Shown here piece by piece: positions 49,724 to 58,936 of a stretch of 64,000 nucleotides of DNA. A program made the translations under genes and the position numbers. Location: the NCBI GenBank assembly GCA_028023455.1, contig JAQFVV010012396.1, forward strand, positions 7,046,085 to 7,110,084, read 5' to 3'. Source of the stretch: Epiperipatus broadwayi. Lineage: Eukaryota; Onychophora; Udeonychophora; Euonychophora; Peripatidae. A model generated the notes under the pieces. The model was given only the letters and a program-made list of their open reading frames with translations, had not been told where the DNA came from and did not search any database. Position 1 is the stretch's first letter. Each line of letters begins with the position of its first letter.

Positions 49724-49909
49724 TGTAATATTTAAACAGCATTAAATTGTTGCACATGCACTTTGGATTTTACTTATAAAATGAATAAATACTAACACTT
49801 CAAACACTTCCAAAGACTTTGTCATGTGTTTGAAGTGTTAGTATTCATTCATTTTATAGTTAAAATCCAAAGCGCATGTGCAACAGTTTAATGCTGTTTA
49901 AATATTACA
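49724..49909. mobile_element. fold-back MITE, copy 2, inside the mariner element
   Basis: Almost perfect inverted repeats: TGTAATATTTAAACAGCAT at the left and ATGCTGTTTAAATATTACA at the right. They continue through GTTGCACATGC/GCATGTGCAAC and AACACTTC/GAAGTGTT, with a small central 'ccaaagactttgtcatg'. The 186-bp insert sits at the 3' end of the transposase pseudogene. No target duplication could be recognised, so the superfamily is unknown. Confidence 0.75.
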
Positions 49910-49916
49910 ATTGATT

Positions 49917-50978
49917 TATAGTAAGGTCTGAAATCACATTAGTTATTTTAGCTTTCAAGTCTTCTAGTAATTGAGGTTTGGTTGCATATACTATTGTTTT
50001 CACATGTTCCCATTAAATAAAGCTAATGGAGTCAAGTCAGGTGAACAGATCAAGAAAATGGTCTACCTCTTCCAATCTATCTGTTATGAAGTTTCTGATT
50101 TAGAAATTGTCTAATGCACAGAGCAAAGTGGCAAGGAGCTCCATCTTGTTGAAATATTGTATCATCTTAGGACCCTAATTGTTCAAGCTGAGGTCTAAAG
50201 TAATTCTACAGCATATCTAAGTAGATGCCTCCATTGATAACATGACCTTCAGGGTTTCCATCTTGTTGAAATACTGTATCTTCATTTAGTCCTAATTGTT
50301 CAAGCTGAGAAATAAAATAATTCTGTAGCATATTTAAGTAGATATCACCGTTAATAACATGTCCTTTAAAAAGAATGGCTCTGTGATTTGATTTTTTTTC
50401 TCAAAGCATACCACACATTAACTTTAGAAGAGTCTTTCATGTTCAACAGTTTCATTTGGGTTTTCAGTTCCCCAAATCTGGTATCTATGCTTGATGACCT
50501 TTCCACTAATGAGAATGTGAAATGTTATTTCATCAGTAAACATTAAACTATTCACAAAAGCATCATCATTGCCAAGTTTTTCATTGAACTAATGGCAGAA
50601 AGTTATCCCTCCATGATAGTCCTAACAACATTTGATGCAGTTGAATTCTGTAAGGTTTCATATGAAGTCTTCCACAGAATCTTATGAATGGTGGACTTTG
50701 AAAGCCTCAGCTCTAATGATGCTCATCTTAATGATTTTCTTGGACTTACTTTAAAGATTTTTTATAGATGCTACACTTTTTTCACTGACGTGTAGCCTAC
50801 CAGACCATGGCTTTCCGTGGATTGAACCTGTCTCTGAATTTTTTCATCCATTTGGCAATAGAATTCCTATGAGATAGTTCTTTACTGTGTTCAGTTCTAA
50901 ACTTTCTTTGTATAGCAACAGTAGATTTCATTTCAGCAACCAAAGGACACATTTTATTTTTTCTTCAGTTGAAATCAT
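49917..50978 (-). pseudogene. mariner-like transposase (DUF4817/DDE_3 type), broken
   Basis: Starting at the ATG at 50978 the minus strand reads M-I-S-T-E-E-K-I-K-C-V-L-W, then Q-R-K-F-R-T-E-H-S-K and S-G-R-L-H-V-S-E, the helix-turn-helix part of this family. T-D-E near 50540 contains the first catalytic Asp; I-W-G-T-E-N-P and K-V-N-V-W-Y follow. F-Q-Q-D-G holds the second catalytic Asp and occurs twice because of a 117-bp tandem duplication (about 50141-50257 and 50258-50374). Frameshifts and stops are scattered. The C-terminus runs into the MITE. The role was cut-and-paste transposition at TA sites; this copy is inactive. Confidence 0.75.
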
Positions 50979-51040
50979 ATATAATGTAATTCTTAAAAAG
51001 AAGTATTTTTAAAGCTTTGAAAAATTATTAAATTATTATC

Positions 51041-51550
51041 AAAATATATAAAATGCGCTAACACGCACAAGCACACAAAGCTAACAACAAATAAAGAATA
51101 TATATATTATTATTTTAATATCTATTCCATTAAATGACTGAGCTAAATTGTGGTTTATAAGCTCTTCTCTTACAATCTGTATAGATTTAGCCCTACAAAT
51201 GAAGCCGTATAATTCCAAAACACCCAACAAATGAAACCATATAATTCCGAAACATCAATAGTAGCCAATGCGGTGTCTGGGTTCAAAACTAAATCTTATT
51301 TTTGCAACAAATTGAAATGACGAATTTATGGTATATGAACCCAGACACTGCATTGGCTACTATTGATGTTTTGGAATTATACGGCTCCATTTGTAGGGCT
51401 AAATCTATTCAGATTGTAAGAGAAGAGCTTATAAACCACAATTTAGCTCAGCCATTTAATGGAATAGATATTAAAATAATAATATATATTTTCTTTATTT
51501 GTTTTTAACTTTGTGTGCTTGTGTGTGTTAACACATTTTATATATTTTGA
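51041..51550. repeat. ~510-bp palindrome inside the mariner element
   Basis: Arms of about 240 bp (51041-51284 and about 51332-51550) pair nearly perfectly. Examples are 'ggtgtctgggttca' with 'tgaacccagacac', 'gctaaattgtggtttataag' with its inverse, and 'aaaatatataaaatg' with 'cattttatatatttt' at the outer ends. A spacer of about 45 bases lies in the middle. The left arm has a tandem duplication of about 32 bp around 'aatgaarccrtataattcc'. It lies between the transposase start and the right inverted repeat of the mariner. It has no real coding capacity; the 68-codon frame in the right arm is incidental. Confidence 0.75.
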
Positions 51551-51770
51551 TTCATAATTAGCCACAAAGTATAAACTGTTTGCTTATTTAAATTATTATG
51601 TTGAAGAGTTATTAAATAATTTTACTTAAAACTAGGTACTTTTTATAAATTTTTTTAGCACTAATACTAATAAAGTTATACATTTTATAAATTGCACACA
51701 GACTTTATGAACACCCTGTATATTGCGATGGTTAAGTGTCTCATGGTATGATTTATGTGCATATATATTA

Positions 51771-53385
51771 TAACAAAACCCATTTCCTCTCACTAGACAG
51801 GCGTACTCTACCGAATATGTATATATGATGTATCAACATACGTGCCTATGTATTTTTATTTAATTAAGTGGTTTTGACCCAAAATATTATTATTCCAAAC
51901 TTATGGATTTATTCTTGCAACTGTAATATATTCCCAATGCATATTCACGGTCATCCGAAGGACACCAAGTGCCAATCCTATACGAATATAAGAATTACAT
52001 GAAGTGGATATATTACCAACAAGAATACTATTTATGTAATGTGAGAGAGATTTTGGCCATCAGCTAGCTCAGTCTCATGGTCCGGTAGTGTCACCGCCGG
52101 GAGTAGCTATGAATGAGGTTAAGATTTCTTTCAAAAGAATCATTAAAAAAAATAATAACAACTAGATAAATGGATCTATAAATAAATAACTAATTCCACT
52201 CTACTTCTTTGTTTATTTATTTAATATTATAAAAAAAAATGTATTTATTACTCTGTCATTTTAAATCGCACACATACGTCATTCTTTCCATAATAAATCT
52301 CTCATACGCAACTCAAGTAGTGAAAGTCGATACTACGAAAAAGTTTATATCACATGATTTCCGACACTGATTACTTTATTGTGTCAGCAATGGAACGAGG
52401 CTTTAAGGAAAGCTTATTAATTAGTTTATACATCACCTCCACTTATTATAATACGAAAAAGTTTATATCACATGATTTCCGACACTGATTACTTTATTGT
52501 GTCAGCAATGGAACGAGGCTTTAAGGAAAGCTTATTAATTAGTTTATACATCACCTCCACTTATTATAATAAGAAAAAACACAAGAATTTTTTTTTCATA
52601 AAGACAAATAAAATCATTAATTAAAGTTCTTTACCTGACTCTTCCCAGGAAGTAGTAAAAGCAGATTTATCTATTTATTACAGAGTTCCGTTCCACAGAT
52701 AAATTAGGCAATTCAAGGTAATGATTTGAGATCTTCATGTCCATTGGCCGATGAGGTTCATTTGATTCCATGCTGGAATTATGTGTTGTTTTGAGGCATC
52801 ATGGTTTTATTAGTTGAGGCAGCTGCAGCAGGTTGGGATTAGGGGTTTGAATCCTACGCGGCTTCTCTTACCCCGACATTTCTTTTGAAATCGCCATTAT
52901 ATAAGTTAAATACTAAAACCGTTTCGATGTTCACTGTTGTAGCTCTGCTGGAAAAAGATCCCGTGCATTTTGGGTGGCTCGTTTTTATAGCCCCCTCCAT
53001 TTGTTCTAGAAGCTTCTTTTTTTTATCTCACTTCTGATTTTCAATGTGGACTAACCAGATCTGTTAGATGTGTGAAAACTCATGTCGTAGCTTCTATTGT
53101 AATATAACAGAAAATAGAATCTCATTCTGCTGGAAACCTCTAGTTTTTAAAGCGTGAAACAAAATCTTGTTTCTCTCTTTTCACTACTTAATTCATTCAT
53201 ACATGCATTTGTTTCTCACATATATATATCATTTAAAAATGACAGAGTCCCTCCCCCCGCGTTTATGTATTTGTAACCACCACCACGTAATAAACAAAAT
53301 TAAATATATATATATATCTACGTCTTCATATGTTTACCGATTAAATAATTTTATTTGTGACTGGGTTCAAACCCATTCTGTCACA
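51771..53385 (-). repeat. 3' LTR of the Gypsy element
   Basis: 1615 bp, ending (plus strand) at CATTCTGTCACA. It matches 57470-58936 throughout, except for a 118-bp tandem duplication at 52334-52569 (starting 'tacgaaaaagtttatatcac') that the other LTR has only once. Since LTRs are identical at insertion, the duplication arose afterwards in this copy. Confidence 0.9.
52334..52569. repeat. 118-bp tandem duplication inside the 3' LTR
   Basis: Two adjacent copies with starts at 52334 and 52452, identical as far as I can read. The 5' LTR holds one equivalent copy at about 58026-58145. Confidence 0.9.
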
Positions 53386-53387
53386 AT

Positions 53388-53401
53388 ACCCCACTCCAAA
53401 A
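53388..53401 (-). other. polypurine tract of the Gypsy element
   Basis: The coding strand reads TTTTGGAGTGGGGT immediately before the 3' LTR. This is where plus-strand DNA synthesis would be primed. Confidence 0.6.
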
Positions 53402-53449
53402 GCCTTCAAATACATTTGCGTATTTTGAACGGCTCTTTTTGTACAACAC

Positions 53450-56400
53450 TTATGTATTTCCTGGTTCTTTTATTTGCCCTTTGCTTGCAGAGGGCCAGGC
53501 AGGCTTTAATGACCAAGCATTATATGACCCCCTGATTCCATGCCCAGTGTCCACCCAAAATGCATTATCCCCTTGATTACGGCAGATAGTGTATGGGCCT
53601 TCATATAGGTTGCAAAATTTTGAGCATATGAACTTACCCAAATCACTGACAGAGGGGTTTTAACCATGACTCTATTTCCTACTTTAAATATGGGTGCCCT
53701 ATGTCTCACTTTCTTCCCTCTTTGATGGCTTGCCTGCTGTAAGGTCTGATATGCTCTGTCCTGGTCACTCTTCTTGTCAATAGGTGGTTCTTCCATCCCT
53801 GGTACCAAGATCTTTATCTGACATGGTATGTGCTGTCCAAATTGGAGGCGAAATGGGGCAAAACCACTAGATTCATTTATGTTCCAGTTTATGAAATCCA
53901 CCACTCGAGGAGTCCATTTAACCCAGCCTTTATGATTTGTGCCTGTATATGTGCAAAGCAAACGCTCCAACTCCCTCATTACTCGTTCGCAGGGCTTGGA
54001 TTGCGGGTTCCTGATGGAGGTAAAATTATGTCTAATCCCCTGTTGTTGGATCCACTTGTGCCATTCCTTGGACATGAACAGAGTACCATGGTCAGACAGT
54101 ATGCTCTTGGGTTTTCCAGTCTTTGTAAAATGTCGGCCTTCTAGCATTTTGATGGCATTCTTTGCATTCGCCTGCACGATAGGATATGCTGGCACGTATT
54201 TTGAAAATAAAGCGTACATGATGAGGAGATATTTTTTTATTGAATGCCGGCAGAGGGCTTTAAAAATCAAATGCTATCATTTCTCACTGTCTATTTGGTA
54301 TTATTGACAGCATGGGAGCTGCATAATTCCGGTTTGCTGGTTTGGTTCTCTGACAACTTTCACAATCCCTCAACATGTTCAAGACTGATGCATGGATGTT
54401 CGGCCAGTAAAACCACTTTTGAACCAAATGCTCTGTTTTTAAAGCACCATAATGGCCGTATAGTTGGTGGACATAGTTTGTCACCTCTTTCCGCAATGTA
54501 GGAGGTATAACTGGTTTCCACTGCTCTGGATCATCATGTGTCTGGTACTGTAGAATATTTTTGTGAAGCCAGTACCTTGTTTCTTTTCATGTCTTTGTTG
54601 AGCTCTCACCATTTGTTTCCTTTCCTATTCATTTGATTTTCTCCCTTAATTGTTCATCTTGATGCTGCCAATCTTCCAAATGAGCCAGGTCCTCTTCTAC
54701 CCTCTTGTTCCTCCCTATATCCATACTGGCAATATACAAGTTCTCCACACCCGGATAATCAGAATGATGATCAGACGGATTCTGGCTCAAAATATCGGCC
54801 ACAATATTCTCCAGTCCCTTACAATACTGAATGGTATAATTATATTCCTGCAACAAGTTCCAATGGATCAGCTGGCTATTGGTGAGGTAACTACAACTTA
54901 TAAACTCAGGCTCTTATGATCTGTCATTACAATGACTTCTGACCTTAACAAAAATGGACGAAACTTCTGAAATGCCCAGATGATTGCCAGCGCTTCCTTT
55001 TCGGTAGTGGAGTAATTTAATTTGGGCCCCTTCAGTAATCTGCTGATGAAATACAGCACTCGCATTTGATTTCCTTCCTGTATTTGGGCAGTGTAGCCCC
55101 CAAACCATACCCACTGCTATCTGTTTGTACCACAAATGGTTTGGTAAAATCCGGAAAAAACAGCATAACTTGTCTAGTAAATCCCTCCTTTATGTCTTCG
55201 AGAGCCCTCTCCTGTTCTTGCTCCCATTTCCAGGGTGTACCTTTTCTCAATAATCTAACCAAAGGTTCTGTCTGTTCAACCAATCGTTCATGGAATCTGT
55301 TGTAGAAGTTACAAAGACCCAAGAATGATCGTACCTACTTTCGAGATTTAGGTTTAGGAACCTCCTTGATAGCTGATACCTTGTCTGGGTGGGGTTTCAT
55401 CCCCTGAGATCCCACCAAGTGACCCAAGAATGTCACTTCATCTTTCATCATGGTACATTTTAAAAATTGATTTTGATGCCCTTATTCTGACATTCCCAAA
55501 GAAACATCTCAACATCTTTTTGATGCTCCTCAATACTAGATGAGGCTATCAATACATCATCAACGTATATAGTTATGCATTTCTTGATTTCATCCACCAA
55601 CACTTGGTCCAGACACCTTAACAATCCCGCCCCACTATTTATGAGCCCAATTGGCATTCTGTTAAATTGGTATGAGTATCCTCTATACTGAAAAGCCGTA
55701 AATTGCTGGTCCTCTGGATGGAGCTGGATCTGCCAGTGACTGGCCATCAGGTTGAATGTTGAGAATATCCACTTGCCCTTGAATCCTCCCAATAACTCAT
55801 GTATCGGAGGTTGAATGTTACAGTCAGGAATTGTTGCCCGGTTCAATTGCCTTGCATCCAGACATAATCTAATGGCTCCACTCTTCTTCTTAACCACCAC
55901 TAGAGGGTTACAGTATGTGATGAACATTTAGATATTATTCCCCATTCTATTATCTGGTTTACTTGTTTTGTTACCTCCTCCCTATATTGGTATGGCATGG
56001 GATATGAGCATGATTGCAAAGGCTGGTCATGCCTCAGTTTGATGCGTTGTTCAAAACCCGGTATTATGCCTGGTACTTCTGAAAATACTTGATAGTACTG
56101 ATATAACATCTGCCTAAAAGCCTCCTTCTCCTCTTCATTCACCACGATTATGTCCTGGATTTTCTCTTCAATCTCACTCTCTTTCCCTTCTGTCTGAATT
56201 ACTCCTATTGATTGACGTAACTGTGCTATGGTAAACTTGGTGGCTTCCCCTTCACATGTGAACAGACTGGTTTTAAAATCTATTGCACATTGATACCGTT
56301 TCAAGAAATCTGTTCCTATCAGTATGTCATGTATCAGCTCTTTCATAATTAGAAAGACTCGGGGAAATGGTTCTCCATTAATATGAAGATCTATCTATAC

Positions 56401-56580
56401 CTGCTTGGATTCAACCCTAGCCATTTTATTATTTGCCATCCTGATTTGTATTGGTTTAATAGGTAGGGTCCGTATGCTGGTCTGACAGCCAATGATTTGT
56501 GTATACCCTTCCTCAGACATTACAGATCTGGCTGCCAGAATCTACCAATGCCTCAGCCTGCCTCCCAGCAATCTATTTCG
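53450..56580 (-). pseudogene. Gypsy pol polyprotein (protease, RT, RNase H, integrase), broken
   Basis: Read on the minus strand. Protease: A-L-V-D-S-G-S, with D-S-G at 56542-56534, then a frameshift, then I-L-I-G-T-D-F-L near 56310. RT (frame 55927-55460): R-L-C-L-D-A-R-Q-L-N at residues 20-29, and Y-V-D-D at 121-124. The motif A Asp is Asn (F-S-T-F-N-L, residue 59). RNase H: F-V-V-Q-T-D-S-S-G-Y-G-L-G-A in the frame 55322-55032 and A-D-I-L-S-Q-N in 54856-54629. Integrase zinc finger: H-x4-H ... C-x2-C in 54496-54284. Integrase core (54270-53506): the first catalytic Asp is Tyr (I-M-Y-A-L-F-S, residue 19); S-D-H-G-T and C-E-R-V-M keep the second Asp and the Glu. E-G-P-Y near 53590 is the C-terminal GPY/F module. 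Stops and frameshifts separate these blocks. Confidence 0.85.
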
Positions 56581-56919
56581 ATTTTTGGACAGCCCACACT
56601 TGCATATTTAGGAACCCATTCCTTATCAGAACATATCAGGTTTCCCATGTACCTCTCTTCCCTCTTCTGGTCCCAGTTTTCTTCTTTCCTTCCCTCTCCA
56701 TCTCTCTCACCCTTATATATTATTTTTGTTTATTTCTTTGGGTTTTCTATTTCTGGTTGGACATCTCGGACTCCCTTCCCTGACCCCAACATCCTACACT
56801 GCCTTATTGTTAGCCTCTACTATAGTTTCCTTATTTATTTAATTCTTGAAACCTCCACTATCCACCAACCAAAATCATGGATTACCTATTCTTGGCCTAT
56901 TGCATTTTCCTTATTTAAA
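56581..56919 (-). other. Gypsy interior upstream of protease; gag not recognised
   Basis: Gag and its zinc knuckle would be expected here. On the coding strand I find purine-rich, basic, broken frames but no C-x2-C-x4-H-x4-C. Less than 350 bp separates the protease from the leader repeats, far too little for a complete gag. The open frames on the plus strand at 56497-56928 are antisense and I take them as incidental. Confidence 0.55.
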
Positions 56920-57440
56920 ATGATCTGAGCGATATATATATATGCAAACAAATGTACTTTAATCTATTTAAAGTGATTAGCATTTGAATAATCTATTTAA
57001 AACACACACACGTTTTCCCCGTAATAATCTAACTAAATATCGCCTTGTTAATGGATTTTTAAAAAAAAACATATATTTTAATTTATTTAAACTGATTGAG
57101 CGATATATATATATACAAAACAAATGTACTTTAATCTATTTAAAGTGATTTGCGTTTGAATTCTCTATCCAAAAATATATAAACGCTTTTCCCGTAATAA
57201 TATAAACCAATATCTCTTTGTTAACGGATTTAAAAAAAAAAAAAGGTATTTTGATTTATTTAAAATGATTGAGTGATATATATATATACAATACAAATGT
57301 ACTTTAACCTATTTAAAGTGATTCGTGTTTGAATTCTCTATTTAAAAATATATAAACGCTTTTCCCATAATGATATAACCAAATATCGCTTTGTCAGTGT
57401 ATTTCTGAAAACTCTTAACTTCCCCATTCCCCTCTACCTC
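56920..57440. repeat. three ~172-bp tandem repeats in the Gypsy leader
   Basis: Units begin near 56927, 57098 and 57271, at 'gagcgatatatatata'. Each carries 'aatgtactttaa.ctattt' and 'cgcttttcccgtaata' (first copy 'cacgttttccccgtaata'). They lie between the primer-binding site and the coding region, where the packaging or leader region of the RNA would be. Confidence 0.85.
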
Positions 57441-57448
57441 TCTTCGAA

Positions 57449-57466
57449 GCTCCACGTTGGGCACCA
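57449..57466 (-). other. primer-binding site, tRNA-Lys type
   Basis: Coding strand TGGTGCCCAACGTGGAGC, three bases inside the 5' LTR. It differs at two positions from TGGCGCCCAACGTGGGGC, which is the complement of the 3' end of tRNA-Lys(1,2) and is used by several retroelements. Confidence 0.75.
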
Positions 57467-57469
57467 TAA

Positions 57470-58936
57470 TAACAAAACCCATTTCCTCTCACTAGACGGG
57501 CATACTCTACCGAATATGTATATATGATGTATCAATATACGTGCCTATGTATTTTTATTTAATAAGTGGTTTTGACCCAAAATATTATTATTCCAAACTT
57601 ATGGATTTATTCACGCAACTGTAATATATCCCCAATGTGTATTTATGGTCATCCGAAGGACACCAAGTGCCAATCCTATACGAATATAATAATTATGCAA
57701 AGTGGATATATTACCAACAAGAATACTATTTATGTAATGTGAGAGAGGTTTTGGCCATCAGCTATCTCAGTCTCATGGTCAGATGGCGTCACTGCCGGGA
57801 GTAGCTATGAATGGGGTTAAGATTTCTTTCTTTTTTTTTAAACATAAAAAAATAATAACTAGATAAATGGATCTATAAATAAATAACTAATTCCACTCTA
57901 CTTCTTTATATATTTATTTAATATTATAAAAAATGTATTTATTACTCTGTCATTTTAAATCGCACACATGTCATTTTTTTCATAATAAATCTTTCATATG
58001 CAACTCAAGTAGTGAAAGTCGATACTACAAAAAAGTTTGTATCACATGACTTCCGACATTGATTACTTTATTATGTCTGCAAAGGAACGAGGCTTTAAGG
58101 AAACCTTATTAATTAGTTCATACATCACCTCCACTTATTATAGTAAGAAAAAACACAAGAATTTCCTTTTCATAAAGACAAATAAAATCATTAATTAAAG
58201 TTCTTTACCCGACTCTTCCTGGGAAGTAGTAAAAGCAGATTTATCTATTTATTACAGAGTTTTGTTCCACAGGTAAATTAGGCCATTCAAGGTAATGATT
58301 TGAGATCTTCATGTCCATTGGCCGATGAGGTTCCTTTGATTCCACCTGTTCGAGGCATCATGGTTTTATTAGTTGAGGCAGCTGCAGCAGGTTGGGATTA
58401 GGGGTTTGAATCCGATGCGGCTTCTCTTACCCTGACATTTCTTTTGAAATTGCCATTTATATAAGTTAAATACTAAAACCATTTAGATGTTCACTGTTGT
58501 AGCTCTGCCAGAAAAGATCCCATACATTCTGGGTGGCTCGCTTTTATAGCCCCCTCCATTTGTTCTAGAAGGTTTTTTTATCTCACTTCTGATTTTCAAT
58601 GTGGACTAACCAGATCTGTTAGATGTGTGAAAAATCATGTCATAGCTTCTATTGTAATATAACAAAAATAGAATCTCATTCTGCCGGAAACCTCTAGTTT
58701 TTAAAGCGTGAAACAAAATCTCATTTCTCTCTTTTCACTACTTAATTAATTCATACACGCATTTGTTACACACACATATATAGCATTTAAAAATGATAGA
58801 GCCCTCCCCCCGCATTTATGTATTTGTAACCACCACCACATAATAAACAAAATTAAATATATATATATCTACATCTACATATGTTTACTGATTAAATAAT
58901 TTTATTTGTGACTGGGTTCAAACCCATTCTGTCACA
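57470..58936 (-). repeat. 5' LTR of the Gypsy element
   Basis: 1467 bp. In coding orientation it starts TGTGACAGAATGGG at 58936. It matches the other LTR with scattered substitutions, small indels and a single copy of the 118-bp segment. Promoter elements were not identified with confidence. Confidence 0.9.

Larger units (their letters stand above)
49476..51718 (-). mobile_element. mariner-like DNA transposon with nested insertions
   Basis: The left end begins CAGTGTCCATAAAGTCCTTG. The right end, read inversely, begins CAGGGTGTTCATAAAGTCTG. TA dinucleotides flank both (49474-49475 and 51719-51720). The inverted repeats continue through a 'gtataactttattagta' segment. The length of 2243 bp exceeds the 1.3-1.4 kb expected. 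Removing a 186-bp MITE, a palindrome of about 510 bp and a 117-bp internal duplication brings it close to that size. The transposase pseudogene is on the minus strand. Confidence 0.85.
51771..58936 (-). mobile_element. Gypsy LTR retrotransposon, full length but defective
   Basis: Two long terminal repeats (51771-53385 and 57470-58936) flank a 4.1-kb interior coding on the minus strand. In coding orientation each LTR begins TGTGACAGAATGGG and ends GGGTTTTGTTA. A primer-binding site lies next to the upstream LTR and a purine tract next to the downstream one. The pol domains run protease, reverse transcriptase, RNase H, integrase, the Gypsy order. No gag is recognisable. The flanks are (TA)-rich, so a target duplication cannot be judged. 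The LTRs differ by many substitutions and by a 118-bp duplication, pointing to an old insertion. Confidence 0.9.

Noticed and set aside
53830-54307. Overlapping plus-strand open frames of 104 and 122 codons
   Set aside because: They are shadows of the minus-strand integrase, whose motifs are clear.
56497-56928. 143-codon plus-strand open frame
   Set aside because: It lies antisense to the region upstream of the Gypsy protease and has no protein motif.
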